A program made the position numbers and the translations under genes. Positions 42,942-52,325 of a stretch of DNA of 64,000 nucleotides are shown here, piece after piece. The first letter of the stretch is position 1; the number at the start of each line of letters is the position of its first letter. The notes beneath the pieces were generated by a model. The model did not search any database and was not told the origin of the DNA. It was given only the letters and a program-made list of their open reading frames with translations. The DNA is from GCA-2686295 sp964402995 (GTDB taxonomy: Archaea > Nanobdellota > Nanobdellia > Woesearchaeales > GCA-2686295): contig CAYOEA010000004.1 of NCBI GenBank assembly GCA_964402995.1, forward strand, positions 1 to 64,000. The letters are read 5' to 3'.

Positions 42942-42982
42942 TGTATCGGAAGCGACTGTATCGGAAGCGACACATTTATATA
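42942..42982 (+). promoter_or_regulatory. PadR operon promoter with two 15-bp direct repeats
   Basis: TGTATCGGAAGCGAC is repeated exactly at 42942-42956 and 42957-42971. Each copy contains the short inverted pair TCG...CGA. TTTATATA at 42975-42982 lies right after and is 28 bp before the ATG at 43007. Direct repeats abutting the TATA box are a good place for repression or activation, probably by the PadR product (inference). Confidence 0.6.
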
Positions 42983-43006
42983 TGAAATAATTAATTCTAA
43001 TAAAGT

Positions 43007-43516
43007 ATGATGCGTGGACACTTAAAACCATTAACTCTAAAAGCGCTTGAATCAGGTTGCTTGACAGGCTACGATATTGCAAAGTTTGTCGAGGAAAAAA
43101 CAGGTAAAAAACCAAGCTCAGGTTCACTATATCCTTTGATTGATTCTATGGAAAAAGAAAATTTAATCAATTCTAAAGAAGATGGAAACAAAAAGATTCT
43201 TTGTTTAACAAAAGAAGGTAAAAAAGAAGCAAAAAGAGTTGATAATATAAAACAATTAATGCTTAAAAAACTAGAAGAAAGCATGAAAATGTTTGAAAGC
43301 ATACATAATTGCGAAACAATTGAATTACACAGACAAGTTTTAAAAAGAATGAAAGCAGACAAAATGGATTTAATTATATTTCCCGAATTAGAAAAATTAA
43401 AACATACAATCTTAACAATTTCACTAAACGAATCAAATATTGCTAAAAAGAAAAAAATGGCTGCAATAATTAAAAAAGCAAATACTGAACTTAAAAAAAT
43501 TAAAAATGGAAAATAA
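43007..43516 (+). CDS. PadR family transcriptional regulator
   Basis: A 169-aa protein. The N-terminal winged helix matches PadR: GHLKPLTLKALESGCLTGYDIAKFVEEKTGKKPSSGSLYPLIDSMEKENLI, with the S-x-G-S-L-Y-P-x-I wing helix. A helical C-terminal dimerisation region follows. It is transcribed first in the ABC operon and overlaps the ATPase gene by 11 bp. PadR proteins usually sense small molecules or stress and repress efflux genes; the twin repeats upstream may be its sites. Confidence 0.88.
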   Translation: MMRGHLKPLTLKALESGCLTGYDIAKFVEEKTGKKPSSGSLYPLIDSMEKENLINSKEDGNKKILCLTKEGKKEAKRVDNIKQLMLKKLEESMKMFESIHNCETIELHRQVLKRMKADKMDLIIFPELEKLKHTILTISLNESNIAKKKKMAAIIKKANTELKKIKNGK

Positions 43517-44219
43517 AAATACTAAAAAGAAAGGCGAAATCATAATTGAACTTAAAGATGTGTGGAAAACATACACTATGGGTGATGTGAAAGTACATGC
43601 TCTTAGAGGAATAAATCTTAAAATCAAAAAAGGAGAATTTGTATCAATCATGGGACCTTCAGGAAGCGGAAAAAGCACCGCCATGAATATGATTGGTTGC
43701 CTTGATATTCCAACAACAGGACAAATATACCTTTCAGGAAAAGACATTTCTAAATTAACAGAATCTACACTTGCACAAATTAGAGGTAAGAAAATTGGAT
43801 TTATATTCCAAAAATTCAATTTATTAAATTCGTTAACTGCAAAAGAGAATGTGATGATTCCTATGAGGTTTCAAGATGCAAACCCTGGAAAAATTGATTC
43901 AAAAGCAGAAGAATTACTGGATCTAGTTGAATTAAGAGACCGAATGAATCACAAACCAAATGAACTTAGTGGCGGTCAACAACAAAGAGTTGCGATTGCA
44001 AGATCATTATCAAACGATCCAGAAGTAATTTTAGCAGACGAACCAACAGGAAACTTAGATAGTAATACAGGAGTTAAAGTTTTAGACTTCTTAAAAAAAT
44101 TACACAAAGAAAAAGGAACAACAATCATATTAGTAACACACGATGAATCTGTCGCAAAACAAGCAGACAGAGTTGAATATTTAAGTGACGGACAAATCGT
44201 TAAGAATTACAAAAAATAA
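43506..44219 (+). CDS. ABC transporter ATPase, MacB/LolD type
   Basis: A 237-aa ATPase. Walker A GPSGSGKST is at 50-58, Q-loop is FIFQKFNLL, signature LSGGQQQR at 154-161, Walker B ILADEPTGNLDS at 175-186, and the H-loop is VTHDESV. The length and NLDS ending after Walker B fit the LolD/MacB subfamily. It pairs with the two FtsX-fold permeases at 45602 and 46858. Such systems export lipoproteins, peptides or act as mechanotransmitters; the substrate is unknown here. Confidence 0.9.
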   Translation: MENKNTKKKGEIIIELKDVWKTYTMGDVKVHALRGINLKIKKGEFVSIMGPSGSGKSTAMNMIGCLDIPTTGQIYLSGKDISKLTESTLAQIRGKKIGFIFQKFNLLNSLTAKENVMIPMRFQDANPGKIDSKAEELLDLVELRDRMNHKPNELSGGQQQRVAIARSLSNDPEVILADEPTGNLDSNTGVKVLDFLKKLHKEKGTTIILVTHDESVAKQADRVEYLSDGQIVKNYKK

Positions 44220-44223
44220 TGCT

Positions 44224-44314
44224 CAGAGACAATATATCTCTGGCACACTCAATAATTAAAATTATTGGCAGCGCAAAACAAATATTTTGCAGCCACAGAA
44301 TTAAAACAATTCTG
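44224..44314. repeat. Array of four different hairpins
   Basis: Between the ATPase and NEW3 genes there are four hairpins in a row: CAGAGA/TCTCTG (44224-44242), CAATAAT/ATTATTG (44250-44267), GCAAAA/TTTTGC (44273-44290) and CAGAATT/AATTCTG (44296-44314). All but the third begin CA and end TG. GGCA, GGCA, AGCC and ACA follow them. The stem sequences differ but remain paired, as if structure is kept while sequence is not. Confidence 0.65.
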
Positions 44315-44358
44315 ACAAATTAAAATAAATAAAACAATTGAAACAAGGTGAAAAAAAG

Positions 44359-45570
44359 ATGAAAAAAGGATTAATAATATTCGGAATATTACTGATGCTA
44401 GTTTTAGCAATTACAGTACAGGCTAGTCCAAACGCGTATTTATCAGCAACACTAAAAAATTACGAACCACAACCAGCAGAGCCTGGAAAATATGTGAAAG
44501 TATTCGTAAAACTTGAAAACTCAGGAACTGAATCAGCGGAAAATGTGATGATTGAATTCATGCCAAACTACCCATTCAGTCTAGATCCAGGAAAAAACAC
44601 AGAAAAACAAATTGGAATTTTAGGATCAAAATCATTTCAAGTTGTAGAATATAATGTTAAAGTTAATGCAAATGCAATTGAAGGAACACATAAATTCAAA
44701 GTTAGATATTCTATGGATTCAGAAAATGTTGGAAATTGGATTGAAAAAGAACTTGATATTAGTATTCAAACAGGAGATGCAGTCTTAACAATTGAAGATG
44801 TTAAAACAGAACCTTCAGAAATTGCACAAGGAGAAACTGGAAAGATTAGCTTAAAAATTTCAAACTTAGCAGATTCATTATTATCAGATGTTAGAGTTAA
44901 AATTGATTTAACAAGTGAAATAATGCCATTTGCACCTATGAATTCACCAGTAGAAAAAGATCTTTATCAAATGAAAGCAGGAGAAAGTAAAACTTTTGAA
45001 TTCAACATTATTGCGTATCCAAATGCAGCAGCAGGAGTTTACAAAATACCAGTTGAAATAAAGTATAAAGATAATATTGGAACTGCATATACAAAAGAAG
45101 AACTAGTTGGAGTAATTATAAACAGCCAACCAGATATTCAAATTGTCGTTGATAGTACTACTTTACTTGAAGAAACAAGAACAGGAACAATCATTCTAAA
45201 GATAATCAACAAAGGATTAAGTGATGTGAAACTTATGAACTTACAAGTTGCAGAAACTGATGACTTTGAATTATTATCATCAACAACACAAGAATATATT
45301 GGAAACTTAGATTCTGACGACTTTGAAACTGTAGAATTTAAATTGAAACTTACAACTGAAAACGAAGTAAGTGTACCAATAAATCTTGAATATAGGGATA
45401 ATAATAATAAATTATATAGTCAAGATATGAATGTACAACTTCGAATCCACAGCGCTAGCGAACTAGGTCAAGAAAAGAGCAGCAACATATGGATTATTGC
45501 AGTAATTGTAGTTCTAATTATAGGATATGTAATCTACAGACGAAGAAAAAACAAAAAGAGAAAACACTGA
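44359..45570 (+). CDS. Exported NEW3/CARDB-type (COG1361-like) subunit of the ABC system
   Basis: A 403-aa protein with signal peptide (ending VQASP), three sandwich domains of NEW3/CARDB style and a C-terminal membrane helix followed by RRRKNKKRKH. The phrases KVFVKLENSGTESAENVMIEF and KISLKISNLADSLLSDVRVKI mark the repeats. It starts at the ATG 44359 with GGTG about nine bases upstream; a TTG at 44338 is less likely. Its location between ATPase and permeases is typical for archaeal MacB-like operons, where it may act as the extracytoplasmic partner. Confidence 0.75.
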   Translation: MKKGLIIFGILLMLVLAITVQASPNAYLSATLKNYEPQPAEPGKYVKVFVKLENSGTESAENVMIEFMPNYPFSLDPGKNTEKQIGILGSKSFQVVEYNVKVNANAIEGTHKFKVRYSMDSENVGNWIEKELDISIQTGDAVLTIEDVKTEPSEIAQGETGKISLKISNLADSLLSDVRVKIDLTSEIMPFAPMNSPVEKDLYQMKAGESKTFEFNIIAYPNAAAGVYKIPVEIKYKDNIGTAYTKEELVGVIINSQPDIQIVVDSTTLLEETRTGTIILKIINKGLSDVKLMNLQVAETDDFELLSSTTQEYIGNLDSDDFETVEFKLKLTTENEVSVPINLEYRDNNNKLYSQDMNVQLRIHSASELGQEKSSNIWIIAVIVVLIIGYVIYRRRKNKKRKH

Positions 45571-45601
45571 ACATAGAGAATAAAAGAGGAACTAAAAAAC
45601 T

Positions 45602-46798
45602 ATGTTATCAGATTTAATCAGAATGAGTCTAAGGAGCCTGCAAAGGCGAAGACTCAGATCCTGGTTAACCATGTTAGGAATTTTTATTGGAATACTAGCA
45701 GTGGTAACTTTAATAAGTTTAGGCCAAGGGCTAGAAGAAGTGGTCATTGGCCAGTTTAGTATTGCAGGAGCAGATGCAATACTGGTTCAAGCAAAAGGGG
45801 TACAAATGGGCCCACCAGGCACAGGCGTTGTTAATCCACTTTCAGAAGAAGATTTGAAAGCCACAAACAGAGTTAGTGGTGTGGACTATACTGTTGGAAG
45901 AATAATAAAATCTGCAAGAGTAGAATTTAATGATGAAACAGAAATGATTCTTATTGTATCAGCATCAGAAGATGCAAACAGATTCGCAAATCTTGAAACA
46001 ACAAAAGGTCGACTTCTAAAGTCAAGCGATAGAAAGAAAGTTGTTGTAGGATCAGAATTTGAAAGTGAAGATAGATTTGGAAAACCGATAGTTATTGGAA
46101 GTAGATTAATTATTTCAGGAGAAGAATTTGAAGTTGTAGGAATTCTAAAGAAAAAAGGCAGTTTTGTTACAGATACAACAATCAATATGCCAACTGAAGA
46201 CATGCAAGAATTATTTGATACAGAAGATTATAGCGCAATAGGAGTTAAAATAAAACAAGGCGCAGATGTACAAGAAGTTAAATCAGACTTAGAAAAAGAA
46301 TTAAGAAAAAGTAGAGATGTAAAAATTGATGAAGAAGATTTCTCAGTAGAAACAAGCGAAAGTGCACTTGAAGGATTAACATCAACCCTATTCGGAGTTC
46401 AATTATTTGTATATATAATAGCAGTAATTTCCATAATTGTTGGAGGAATTGGAATCATGAATACCATGTATACATCAGTTCTAGAAAGAACAAGAGATAT
46501 AGGAATCATGAAAGCAATAGGTGCAAAAAACAGAACTATATTCACATTATTTTTTATTGAATCAGGACTGCTTGGTCTTGTTGGAGGGGGGGCAGGAGTA
46601 ATAATTGGCAGCTTAGTTGCAAAAGGTGCAGCATTTGCAGGAAGAGTCGCACTTGGAACAGATTTATTACAAGCACAAATATCACCAATGCTAATAATTG
46701 GAGCATTATTATTTTCATTCGTCATAGGAATTGTATCAGGAATAGTTCCTGCGATGAAAGCATCAAAAATGAGCCCGGTAGATGCACTTAGAGGGTAA
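45602..46798 (+). CDS. FtsX/MacB-type ABC permease
   Basis: A 398-aa protein with the MacB plan. The first helix follows SLRSLQRRRLRSWLTMLGIFIGILAV. A large outer MacB-PCD domain spans about 45-260, then three helices with GGIGIMNTMYTSVLERTRDIGIMKAIGAKN and a terminal PAMKASKMSPVDALRG. A GAGG ribosome site precedes the start. It pairs with the paralogue at 46858 to make the transmembrane dimer, and with the ATPase at 43506. Confidence 0.88.
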   Translation: MLSDLIRMSLRSLQRRRLRSWLTMLGIFIGILAVVTLISLGQGLEEVVIGQFSIAGADAILVQAKGVQMGPPGTGVVNPLSEEDLKATNRVSGVDYTVGRIIKSARVEFNDETEMILIVSASEDANRFANLETTKGRLLKSSDRKKVVVGSEFESEDRFGKPIVIGSRLIISGEEFEVVGILKKKGSFVTDTTINMPTEDMQELFDTEDYSAIGVKIKQGADVQEVKSDLEKELRKSRDVKIDEEDFSVETSESALEGLTSTLFGVQLFVYIIAVISIIVGGIGIMNTMYTSVLERTRDIGIMKAIGAKNRTIFTLFFIESGLLGLVGGGAGVIIGSLVAKGAAFAGRVALGTDLLQAQISPMLIIGALLFSFVIGIVSGIVPAMKASKMSPVDALRG

Positions 46799-46815
46799 AG
46801 AAAAAATGAACAAAA

Positions 46816-46838
46816 CAAAAATTAAACAATTTTTGACA
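46816..46838. repeat. Intergenic hairpin between the two permease genes
   Basis: CAAAAATT, loop AAAC, AATTTTTG, then ACA, in the 59-bp gap. The stem of 8 bp fits the CA...TG-(G/A)(N)CA hairpin family. Confidence 0.5.
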
Positions 46839-46857
46839 TTTATTTAGGAAAAACAAA

Positions 46858-48072
46858 ATGAATAAAGATTCACTAAACTATGCATTGAACAGTTTGAGAG
46901 GCAGAACTACTAGAACTTTTCTTACAACACTCTCAATAGTTATAGGAATAATGGCTATTTTTACTTTGATAAGTTTTGGACAAGGACTTAGTTCATACGT
47001 TGGAGATCTTGCAGATGAAATGGGCGTAGACAAAGTTATGATACAACCAAAAAGCAATAGTGCAATACCTGAAGATGGACTCACGAAAGAAGATTTGGAA
47101 TTTATAGATAAAATAAAAGGAGTAAGTGTTACTGCAGGAATGATGCTTGATGCTGTAAAAGTAGAGCAAGATAAAAATTCTGAAGATAAATATACTTACC
47201 TTGCAGGAATACCAACAACCACAGAAGCAAACGAATTAATTTCTCAACTGATGACTGTAGAAGTTGAAGAAGGTAGAGATCTAAAAAAAGGAGACAAATT
47301 AAAAGTTGTGCTTGGAAGTTTATATGCAGAAGAAGGAGGAATATTTGATAAAAGAATTGAAGTGGGACAGAAAATTATTGTAAATGATAAAAAAGTTGAA
47401 GTATTAGGGTTTTATGAAGAAATTGGAAATCCTCAAGATGACTCCCAAGTGTATATATCACTTGAAGGATTTAGAGAATTGATCGATGTGGAAATTGATT
47501 CTTACGGAATGATTGCAGTAAGCACAGAAAAAGGAACAGAACCTGCAGAACTTGCAACAAGAATAAAAGAAAAATTAAGAAAATTTAGAGATGTAGAAAA
47601 AGGTGAAGAAGATTTCTCAGTAAATACATTCGAAGAAATGATAGAACAATTCAGTACAATCATTAATGTTCTAAATATGATCTTAGTAATGATTGCATTA
47701 ATCTCAGTATTTATATCCGCAATTAACATTATGAACACTATGTATACCTCAGTACTTGAAAGAACAAAAGATATAGGAATAATGAAAGCAATAGGTGCAA
47801 AGAACAAAGACATCTTATCAATATTTTTATTTGAGTCAGGAGTATTAGGATTACTTGGAGGAGGCATAGGAGTATTACTAGGGTACTTAATATCAAGTGC
47901 AGGAGGACAAATAGCTGCTGCATCAGGATACGCATTATTACAGCCAGCATTCCCTCCAGAGTTAATTATAGGATGCTTATTATTCTCAACAGTGGTTGGA
48001 GCAATTGCGGGAATGGCACCAGCAATACAAGCCTCAAAACAAAAACCAGTCGACTCGCTTCGCTATGAGTAG
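46858..48072 (+). CDS. Second FtsX/MacB-type ABC permease
   Basis: A 404-aa paralogue of the previous gene. It has SLRGRTTRTFLTTLSIVIGIMAI, an outer domain of about 210 residues, and INIMNTMYTSVLERTKDIGIMKAIGAKN. It ends APAIQASKQKPVDSLRYE. The final residues are repeated in the 76-bp repeat just downstream, so the present stop may be an altered end. It probably pairs with the permease at 45602. Confidence 0.85.
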   Translation: MNKDSLNYALNSLRGRTTRTFLTTLSIVIGIMAIFTLISFGQGLSSYVGDLADEMGVDKVMIQPKSNSAIPEDGLTKEDLEFIDKIKGVSVTAGMMLDAVKVEQDKNSEDKYTYLAGIPTTTEANELISQLMTVEVEEGRDLKKGDKLKVVLGSLYAEEGGIFDKRIEVGQKIIVNDKKVEVLGFYEEIGNPQDDSQVYISLEGFRELIDVEIDSYGMIAVSTEKGTEPAELATRIKEKLRKFRDVEKGEEDFSVNTFEEMIEQFSTIINVLNMILVMIALISVFISAINIMNTMYTSVLERTKDIGIMKAIGAKNKDILSIFLFESGVLGLLGGGIGVLLGYLISSAGGQIAAASGYALLQPAFPPELIIGCLLFSTVVGAIAGMAPAIQASKQKPVDSLRYE

Positions 48073-48182
48073 ACTCGTTTTTGATCATTGAAAATAAAAA
48101 CAATTTTCAATAAAACAAAAGCCTGTTGACTCGCTTCGCTATGAGTAGACTCGTTTTTGATCATTGAAAATAAAAACAATTT
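48036..48182 (+). repeat. 76-bp tandem repeat copying the permease 3' end
   Basis: The stretch containing GACTCGCTTCGCTATGAG starts at 48052 and again at 48128, 76 bp apart, and runs into the N gap. Each copy encodes K-Q-K-P-V-D-S-L-R-Y-E-stop in frame, with synonymous changes (CCAGTCGAC versus CCTGTTGAC). Each includes a hairpin TTGAAAAT/ATTTTCAA (48088-48110). Confidence 0.75.
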
Positions 48183-48282
48183 NNNNNNNNNNNNNNNNNN
48201 NNNNNNNNNNNNNNNNNNNNNNNNNNNNNNNNNNNNNNNNNNNNNNNNNNNNNNNNNNNNNNNNNNNNNNNNNNNNNNNNNN
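48183..48282. other. 100-N assembly gap
   Basis: Exactly 100 N. The sequence before it (AAACAATTT) and after it (TCAATAAAACAG) are in the same phase of the 76-bp repeat. The true gap may thus be near zero or a multiple of 76 bp. Confidence 0.95.
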
Positions 48283-48351
48283 TCAATAAAACAGAAACCA
48301 GTTGATTCATTAAGATATAAATTAATAATTTCTAAATATGTTAAGAATTAG
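48283..48351 (+). pseudogene. Third copy of the permease C-terminal coding end
   Basis: Directly after the gap the frame reads S-I-K-Q-K-P-V-D-S-L-R-Y-K-L-I-I-S-K-Y-V-K-N-stop. The first twelve residues match the permease end but the codons differ (GATTCATTAAGATAT), and it runs further. It may be the original gene end displaced by the repeat insertion, or the end of another permease lost in the gap. Confidence 0.5.
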
Positions 48352-48360
48352 TTCTAATTA

Positions 48361-50055
48361 TTATGTATTGAAACTTATAATCTTGTAAAATCTTTCATTA
48401 TTAGAAGTGTTGATTACTTTCATGTAAAAAGTATCAAGTACGAAATCACAAGTAATACCTATAGTAAGACCGCAAGAACTTGACTCCATAAAATAAACAT
48501 CTACTTTAGGATCTTCAATTAAATCTGCCAGGAAAGACATACCTTCATTAGAACCAAAATTAAATAATGCAACAACTTGAATATCAGGTGATACAAAATT
48601 AATCATTTGGATATCATTCCAATTTGGCACAATAAGCCAATCATCAGGTCCTATATCATAAGCAAAAGATAAATCATTCGGAGAGTTCATAGGTGTTTTA
48701 GGCATTAATATTAAGTAAATAAAAGATGCAATAATTAAAATTGCAACTAAATGTTTAGTTGATAGATGTTTTTTAACTAAAATATATAATTGAAATAAAC
48801 CAAAAGCTGCAACAATAGAAATAATTACCATTGAAGGTAAAATGTAACGTTGCATATCTTTCTGGAAAAATAATAAATGAAAAGTAATCATTAAAGTTGA
48901 ATAAACTAATAAAGATAATAAACCAGAATATTTTGTTGAGAATAAATTTAATTTATCAAATTTATCAAATTTGTTTGTTTTAAATAAATAAATGATTGCA
49001 AATATAAGACCAATAAGTAAAAATATCGGACCTGCTGCAAACTCATGAATTAAATTTGGGATATCTTCTATAGCATAATCAATATCAAAAGTTGAACCTG
49101 TAACTAATAAAGGATCATTAACTTCACCTAATTTGTATATGAAGCCTGTACTTACACAAAGAACTAAAATTATGAAAATAGATAAAGGAATTATTAGTTT
49201 TTTTAAAGATAAAAGTTTTGGAAAAGGTTTATTGTAAATTATAACACTAATTGCAAAAACTATGAATAAAACAATATTTTCAGACTTAGCCATTGCTGCA
49301 AAACAAATTGTTGGAACAAATAAGAACAAATATTTATTTTGTCTGTCTCCAAGATATTTAGTCATAAAGAGAAACGTTAAAGCAATGATAAAAATATTGA
49401 ATATGGCAACTTCGGCAGTTGTTGAATAAGCGATTAAAGGTCTGATAAATATTACTAAGAGTGAAGCTAAAATCGATATTTTCTCGTTATTAAATATATT
49501 TTGAGCAATAAGAAATACTATAATTGTCAATAAAAATGTGAGAATAAAATTGAATGCTATAACTAAATCAGGTTCTAAACCAAAAGCTAAGAAAGGAATT
49601 TGTAATGAGAATGGATAAGCACCAACATGAAAGGGTGCACTTTCAAATAAACAATCATTAAAACTTCCAATAACACAAGTAGCATAATCAAACTCCATGA
49701 ACATAGATTTTGATGAAGCCATATATTCAGTACCACCACTTCTTACAGGATCATGGAAAGGAGAGAATAATAAAAGAAGTATTAATTGTAAAAATAATAT
49801 CCCTATCAAAAATAGTTTTGTTTTTCTTGAAATAGATTTGAAAAAATCTCTTAGTTTGAAGAATTTAAAGAATGTAAAAAGAAGAATAACAAATCCAATT
49901 AAAAGCGCATAAGGTTCCATGGTATAGAAAAATTTAGTATAAAAAACCATATCAAGCCTGTTTTCAACAAAAGACTTGAACTTATATAATAATGCTAAAA
50001 TAATTATATAGATGGAGATTTTCTTAATATTAAAATAAGGAGGATTCCAAAGCAT
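48361..50055 (-). CDS. GT-C-like membrane glycosyltransferase
   Basis: A 564-aa protein with 11-12 helices. After the third helix is FSPFHDPVRSGGTEYMASSK, with an acidic D and E as in GT39/PMT-like outer loops. The C-terminal 100 residues are soluble (IGPDDWLIVPNW, then a Cys-containing GLTIGITCDF). A TTG at 50061 precedes the ATG at 50055. A TTTTTTAAAT box on the minus strand (about 50080-50090) lies about 29 bp before the ATG. It lies 107 bp from the glycogen synthase stop, on the same strand and downstream of it. Confidence 0.65.
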   Translation of the reverse strand: MLWNPPYFNIKKISIYIIILALLYKFKSFVENRLDMVFYTKFFYTMEPYALLIGFVILLFTFFKFFKLRDFFKSISRKTKLFLIGILFLQLILLLLFSPFHDPVRSGGTEYMASSKSMFMEFDYATCVIGSFNDCLFESAPFHVGAYPFSLQIPFLAFGLEPDLVIAFNFILTFLLTIIVFLIAQNIFNNEKISILASLLVIFIRPLIAYSTTAEVAIFNIFIIALTFLFMTKYLGDRQNKYLFLFVPTICFAAMAKSENIVLFIVFAISVIIYNKPFPKLLSLKKLIIPLSIFIILVLCVSTGFIYKLGEVNDPLLVTGSTFDIDYAIEDIPNLIHEFAAGPIFLLIGLIFAIIYLFKTNKFDKFDKLNLFSTKYSGLLSLLVYSTLMITFHLLFFQKDMQRYILPSMVIISIVAAFGLFQLYILVKKHLSTKHLVAILIIASFIYLILMPKTPMNSPNDLSFAYDIGPDDWLIVPNWNDIQMINFVSPDIQVVALFNFGSNEGMSFLADLIEDPKVDVYFMESSSCGLTIGITCDFVLDTFYMKVINTSNNERFYKIISFNT

Positions 50056-50107
50056 AATCAATGTATAAATTATTAATTTAAAAAACTATTCAAAAAAAGA
50101 AATAGAA

Positions 50108-51883
50108 TTATCTTTCTAAAGCTAAATTATGTGCTTTGATGTAATTACCGATAAAGTTGCTCCAATCAGTAAGATCTGCTAAATTCTTAGCAACAAGTTT
50201 ATTTTTAACTCTATCACTATGTGAAAGATTTGCAAATTTAAACATCATTTTAAAGAGATCATCTACGATTTGTTCTTCAGTTCTATTAAACCGCTTTAAG
50301 ACTTCAATTCCTTTAAGTCCTTCAACTGGGCACCTAGGTTCAATAAATCTTCCAAAACCAGCCAAATCAGTTGTTATTGCAGATACACCTAAAGCTGCAG
50401 CTTCAACAGGAGTATAACCCCAAGGTTCATAATAACTAGGAAAAATTCCCAGATGACTTCCTGCAAGAGCATCATAATAAGGAAGATTAAGCATACCATC
50501 AGCACCAGTCAAATAAACTGGATTAAGAATAGCTTTAACAGGGTCATCTTCTTTATTATCTAAACCTTGATTTCTTAATTCTTTCATAACAAAATCAGTG
50601 TGTGGATCAAATAAATCATGAGTGCTAATAGGAGGATTACCTTGTCTTTTGAAAACAGACATATCCCTATCAAGATTTTTCATGAAATCTTTAGTGAAAA
50701 TGTTCTTTGCAGAAAGAGGTTTTCCGCTAATAATGTCAGTTACAATTCTATTGAGAATAGAATTTGAATTAGACTGAACATAGGTTTTAATGTGCTTGAA
50801 ATAATTTTTGTTCTCAAGAACCTCTAAATTAATATTGTTAATAGCCATAGGAATCCAAAAGAAAACAGAAATAGTCTTTTTTGAACCAGATTCTTTCAAA
50901 GTAGCGTTTAACTTTCCAAGAGCCTTAATCATAACATCAAGACCTTTATTCTTGTATTCATACCTGCCAGCAATAAAAAAATTTAGATTATTCTCAGTAT
51001 TAAATTTATAATAAGGCGTAAAGTAGAAAGATAAAAATTCATTAATTATTTCTTTTGAAAGAACATGTTTAATTGAAGTTTCTTCAATAGTTGGGAAATT
51101 TTTGATAGTAAGACCGTTATTTAAAATGACATCAGGTTTTCTTCCAAGAATAGTTTCTGCTTCAATAGCAGTAATTTCTGAAACAGTTGTAAACACATCA
51201 GCCTCTTGAGCAGATGCACGTTCAGCTAAATATTTATCTTGAACATCTAATTCATAAGCCTTAGCTCCAGGATCAAGATCATCAAGCATATTGTATAAGT
51301 CTTCACCATGGCCTGCAATACTTCTACCAAGCATGGTTGCATGAGTTGTAAATACAGTTTTAATCTTAGAATTGTCAAGTTTTAACTTCAGAATGCCAAA
51401 GCCAGCTAGCCACTCATGAAATTGTGCAACAGCAGGTTTTCCGTCAATATGTTTTTCAACTTCAGATAAAAGCATACCAACAGCCCAAGACCAAAGAATA
51501 GGTTCTTCAAAATCCCATCTAGAATGTAAGGAATCAATACCAAATCCTTCCCATAACTGTTTTTTAATATCGTCTTTTTGAGGAACAAGCCCTTTGAAAT
51601 CAATTAAAATAGTATTTGGTGAGCTATCAATATTCCAAGTTCCATAATGACAAGTAATACCATGTTTTTCTAACTCTGTAAATGCTAGTGCTAATTCTTG
51701 AGGTGGAGCTTTTTTTGAAAGTTCAAGTTTTGCTCTATCAGCAAAATAAGGACCAATCATAAAGAAGTTTTCATAGTTCTTAACCATAAATGGAGCTTTA
51801 CTTCTAACAACAGTATAAATACCGCCGACTTTATTACAAATTTCCCACGAACTTTCAAATAAATAATTAGCGTTAGCTTTCAT
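50108..51883 (-). CDS. Glycogen synthase, GT3 (eukaryote-type)
   Basis: A 591-aa enzyme. The N-terminus FESSWEICNKVGGIYTVV is the GT3 signature with the K-V-G-G nucleotide-sugar loop. FHEWLAGFGILKLK and TTHATMLGRSIAGHG follow. The C-terminal GT-B half has GIFPSYYEPWGYTPVEAAALG, where the glutamates bind donor. The length suits the 600-700 aa of GT3 enzymes. Family reaction: transfer of glucose from UDP-glucose to an alpha-1,4 chain; the donor in Archaea may be UDP- or ADP-glucose. It is encoded one base after the small membrane protein upstream, in a cluster with GH57 and GT4 genes, so it serves alpha-glucan storage. Confidence 0.88.
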   Translation of the reverse strand: MKANANYLFESSWEICNKVGGIYTVVRSKAPFMVKNYENFFMIGPYFADRAKLELSKKAPPQELALAFTELEKHGITCHYGTWNIDSSPNTILIDFKGLVPQKDDIKKQLWEGFGIDSLHSRWDFEEPILWSWAVGMLLSEVEKHIDGKPAVAQFHEWLAGFGILKLKLDNSKIKTVFTTHATMLGRSIAGHGEDLYNMLDDLDPGAKAYELDVQDKYLAERASAQEADVFTTVSEITAIEAETILGRKPDVILNNGLTIKNFPTIEETSIKHVLSKEIINEFLSFYFTPYYKFNTENNLNFFIAGRYEYKNKGLDVMIKALGKLNATLKESGSKKTISVFFWIPMAINNINLEVLENKNYFKHIKTYVQSNSNSILNRIVTDIISGKPLSAKNIFTKDFMKNLDRDMSVFKRQGNPPISTHDLFDPHTDFVMKELRNQGLDNKEDDPVKAILNPVYLTGADGMLNLPYYDALAGSHLGIFPSYYEPWGYTPVEAAALGVSAITTDLAGFGRFIEPRCPVEGLKGIEVLKRFNRTEEQIVDDLFKMMFKFANLSHSDRVKNKLVAKNLADLTDWSNFIGNYIKAHNLALER

Positions 51884-51884
51884 G

Positions 51885-52199
51885 TTAAGATAAGAGCAAG
51901 TGAATAATTATTCCAATAATTAAACCTAAAACCAAACCATAAATAAAATCTCGAGCTAAAAGTCTCTTGAAATCACCCATGAATGATTGCTCATTTTCCT
52001 CCTCTATATTGTCCTTTAAAGTATCTAATAAATCTTGTTTTGAAACTGCTTTTCGCATTTCATTTGCTAAATCTTCTTGATGAAGAATATCTCTAACCCA
52101 ATTTGCAAAATGATTGCCACCTGCGATATGGTAACTAAAATCATCATCAGAAAGAAGAGAAATTAATCTACCTAAGTCAGTAATATTTTCTGCAGCCAT
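51885..52199 (-). CDS. Small DUF5752-like protein with C-terminal membrane helix
   Basis: A 104-aa protein. The helical part (ITDLGRLISLLSDDDFSYHIAGGNHFANWVRDILHQEDLANEM contains the key residues) resembles DUF5752-type domains, which carry Y-H, F-A-N-W-V and L-A motifs. A C-terminal helix (residues 86-103) would anchor it. Its stop is one base from the glycogen synthase start. It may hold the synthase at the membrane or regulate it, which is inference from the tight coupling. Confidence 0.55.
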   Translation of the reverse strand: MAAENITDLGRLISLLSDDDFSYHIAGGNHFANWVRDILHQEDLANEMRKAVSKQDLLDTLKDNIEEENEQSFMGDFKRLLARDFIYGLVLGLIIGIIIHLLLS

Positions 52200-52325
52200 A
52201 CCGTTTGCAGCGTAAAAGCGTTTATTCTTAGGAAGTCTAATTTTTTACCCACCTCTATTTTTTGCCCCTAAGCAAAATAAATATAAAATTAATAAATTAA
52301 ATTATTAAATTATGAAATTGTATTA

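Noticed and set aside
48157..48351. Single ORF running through the N gap
   Set aside because: The frame exists only because N was read as open; the two sides are separate repeat copies.
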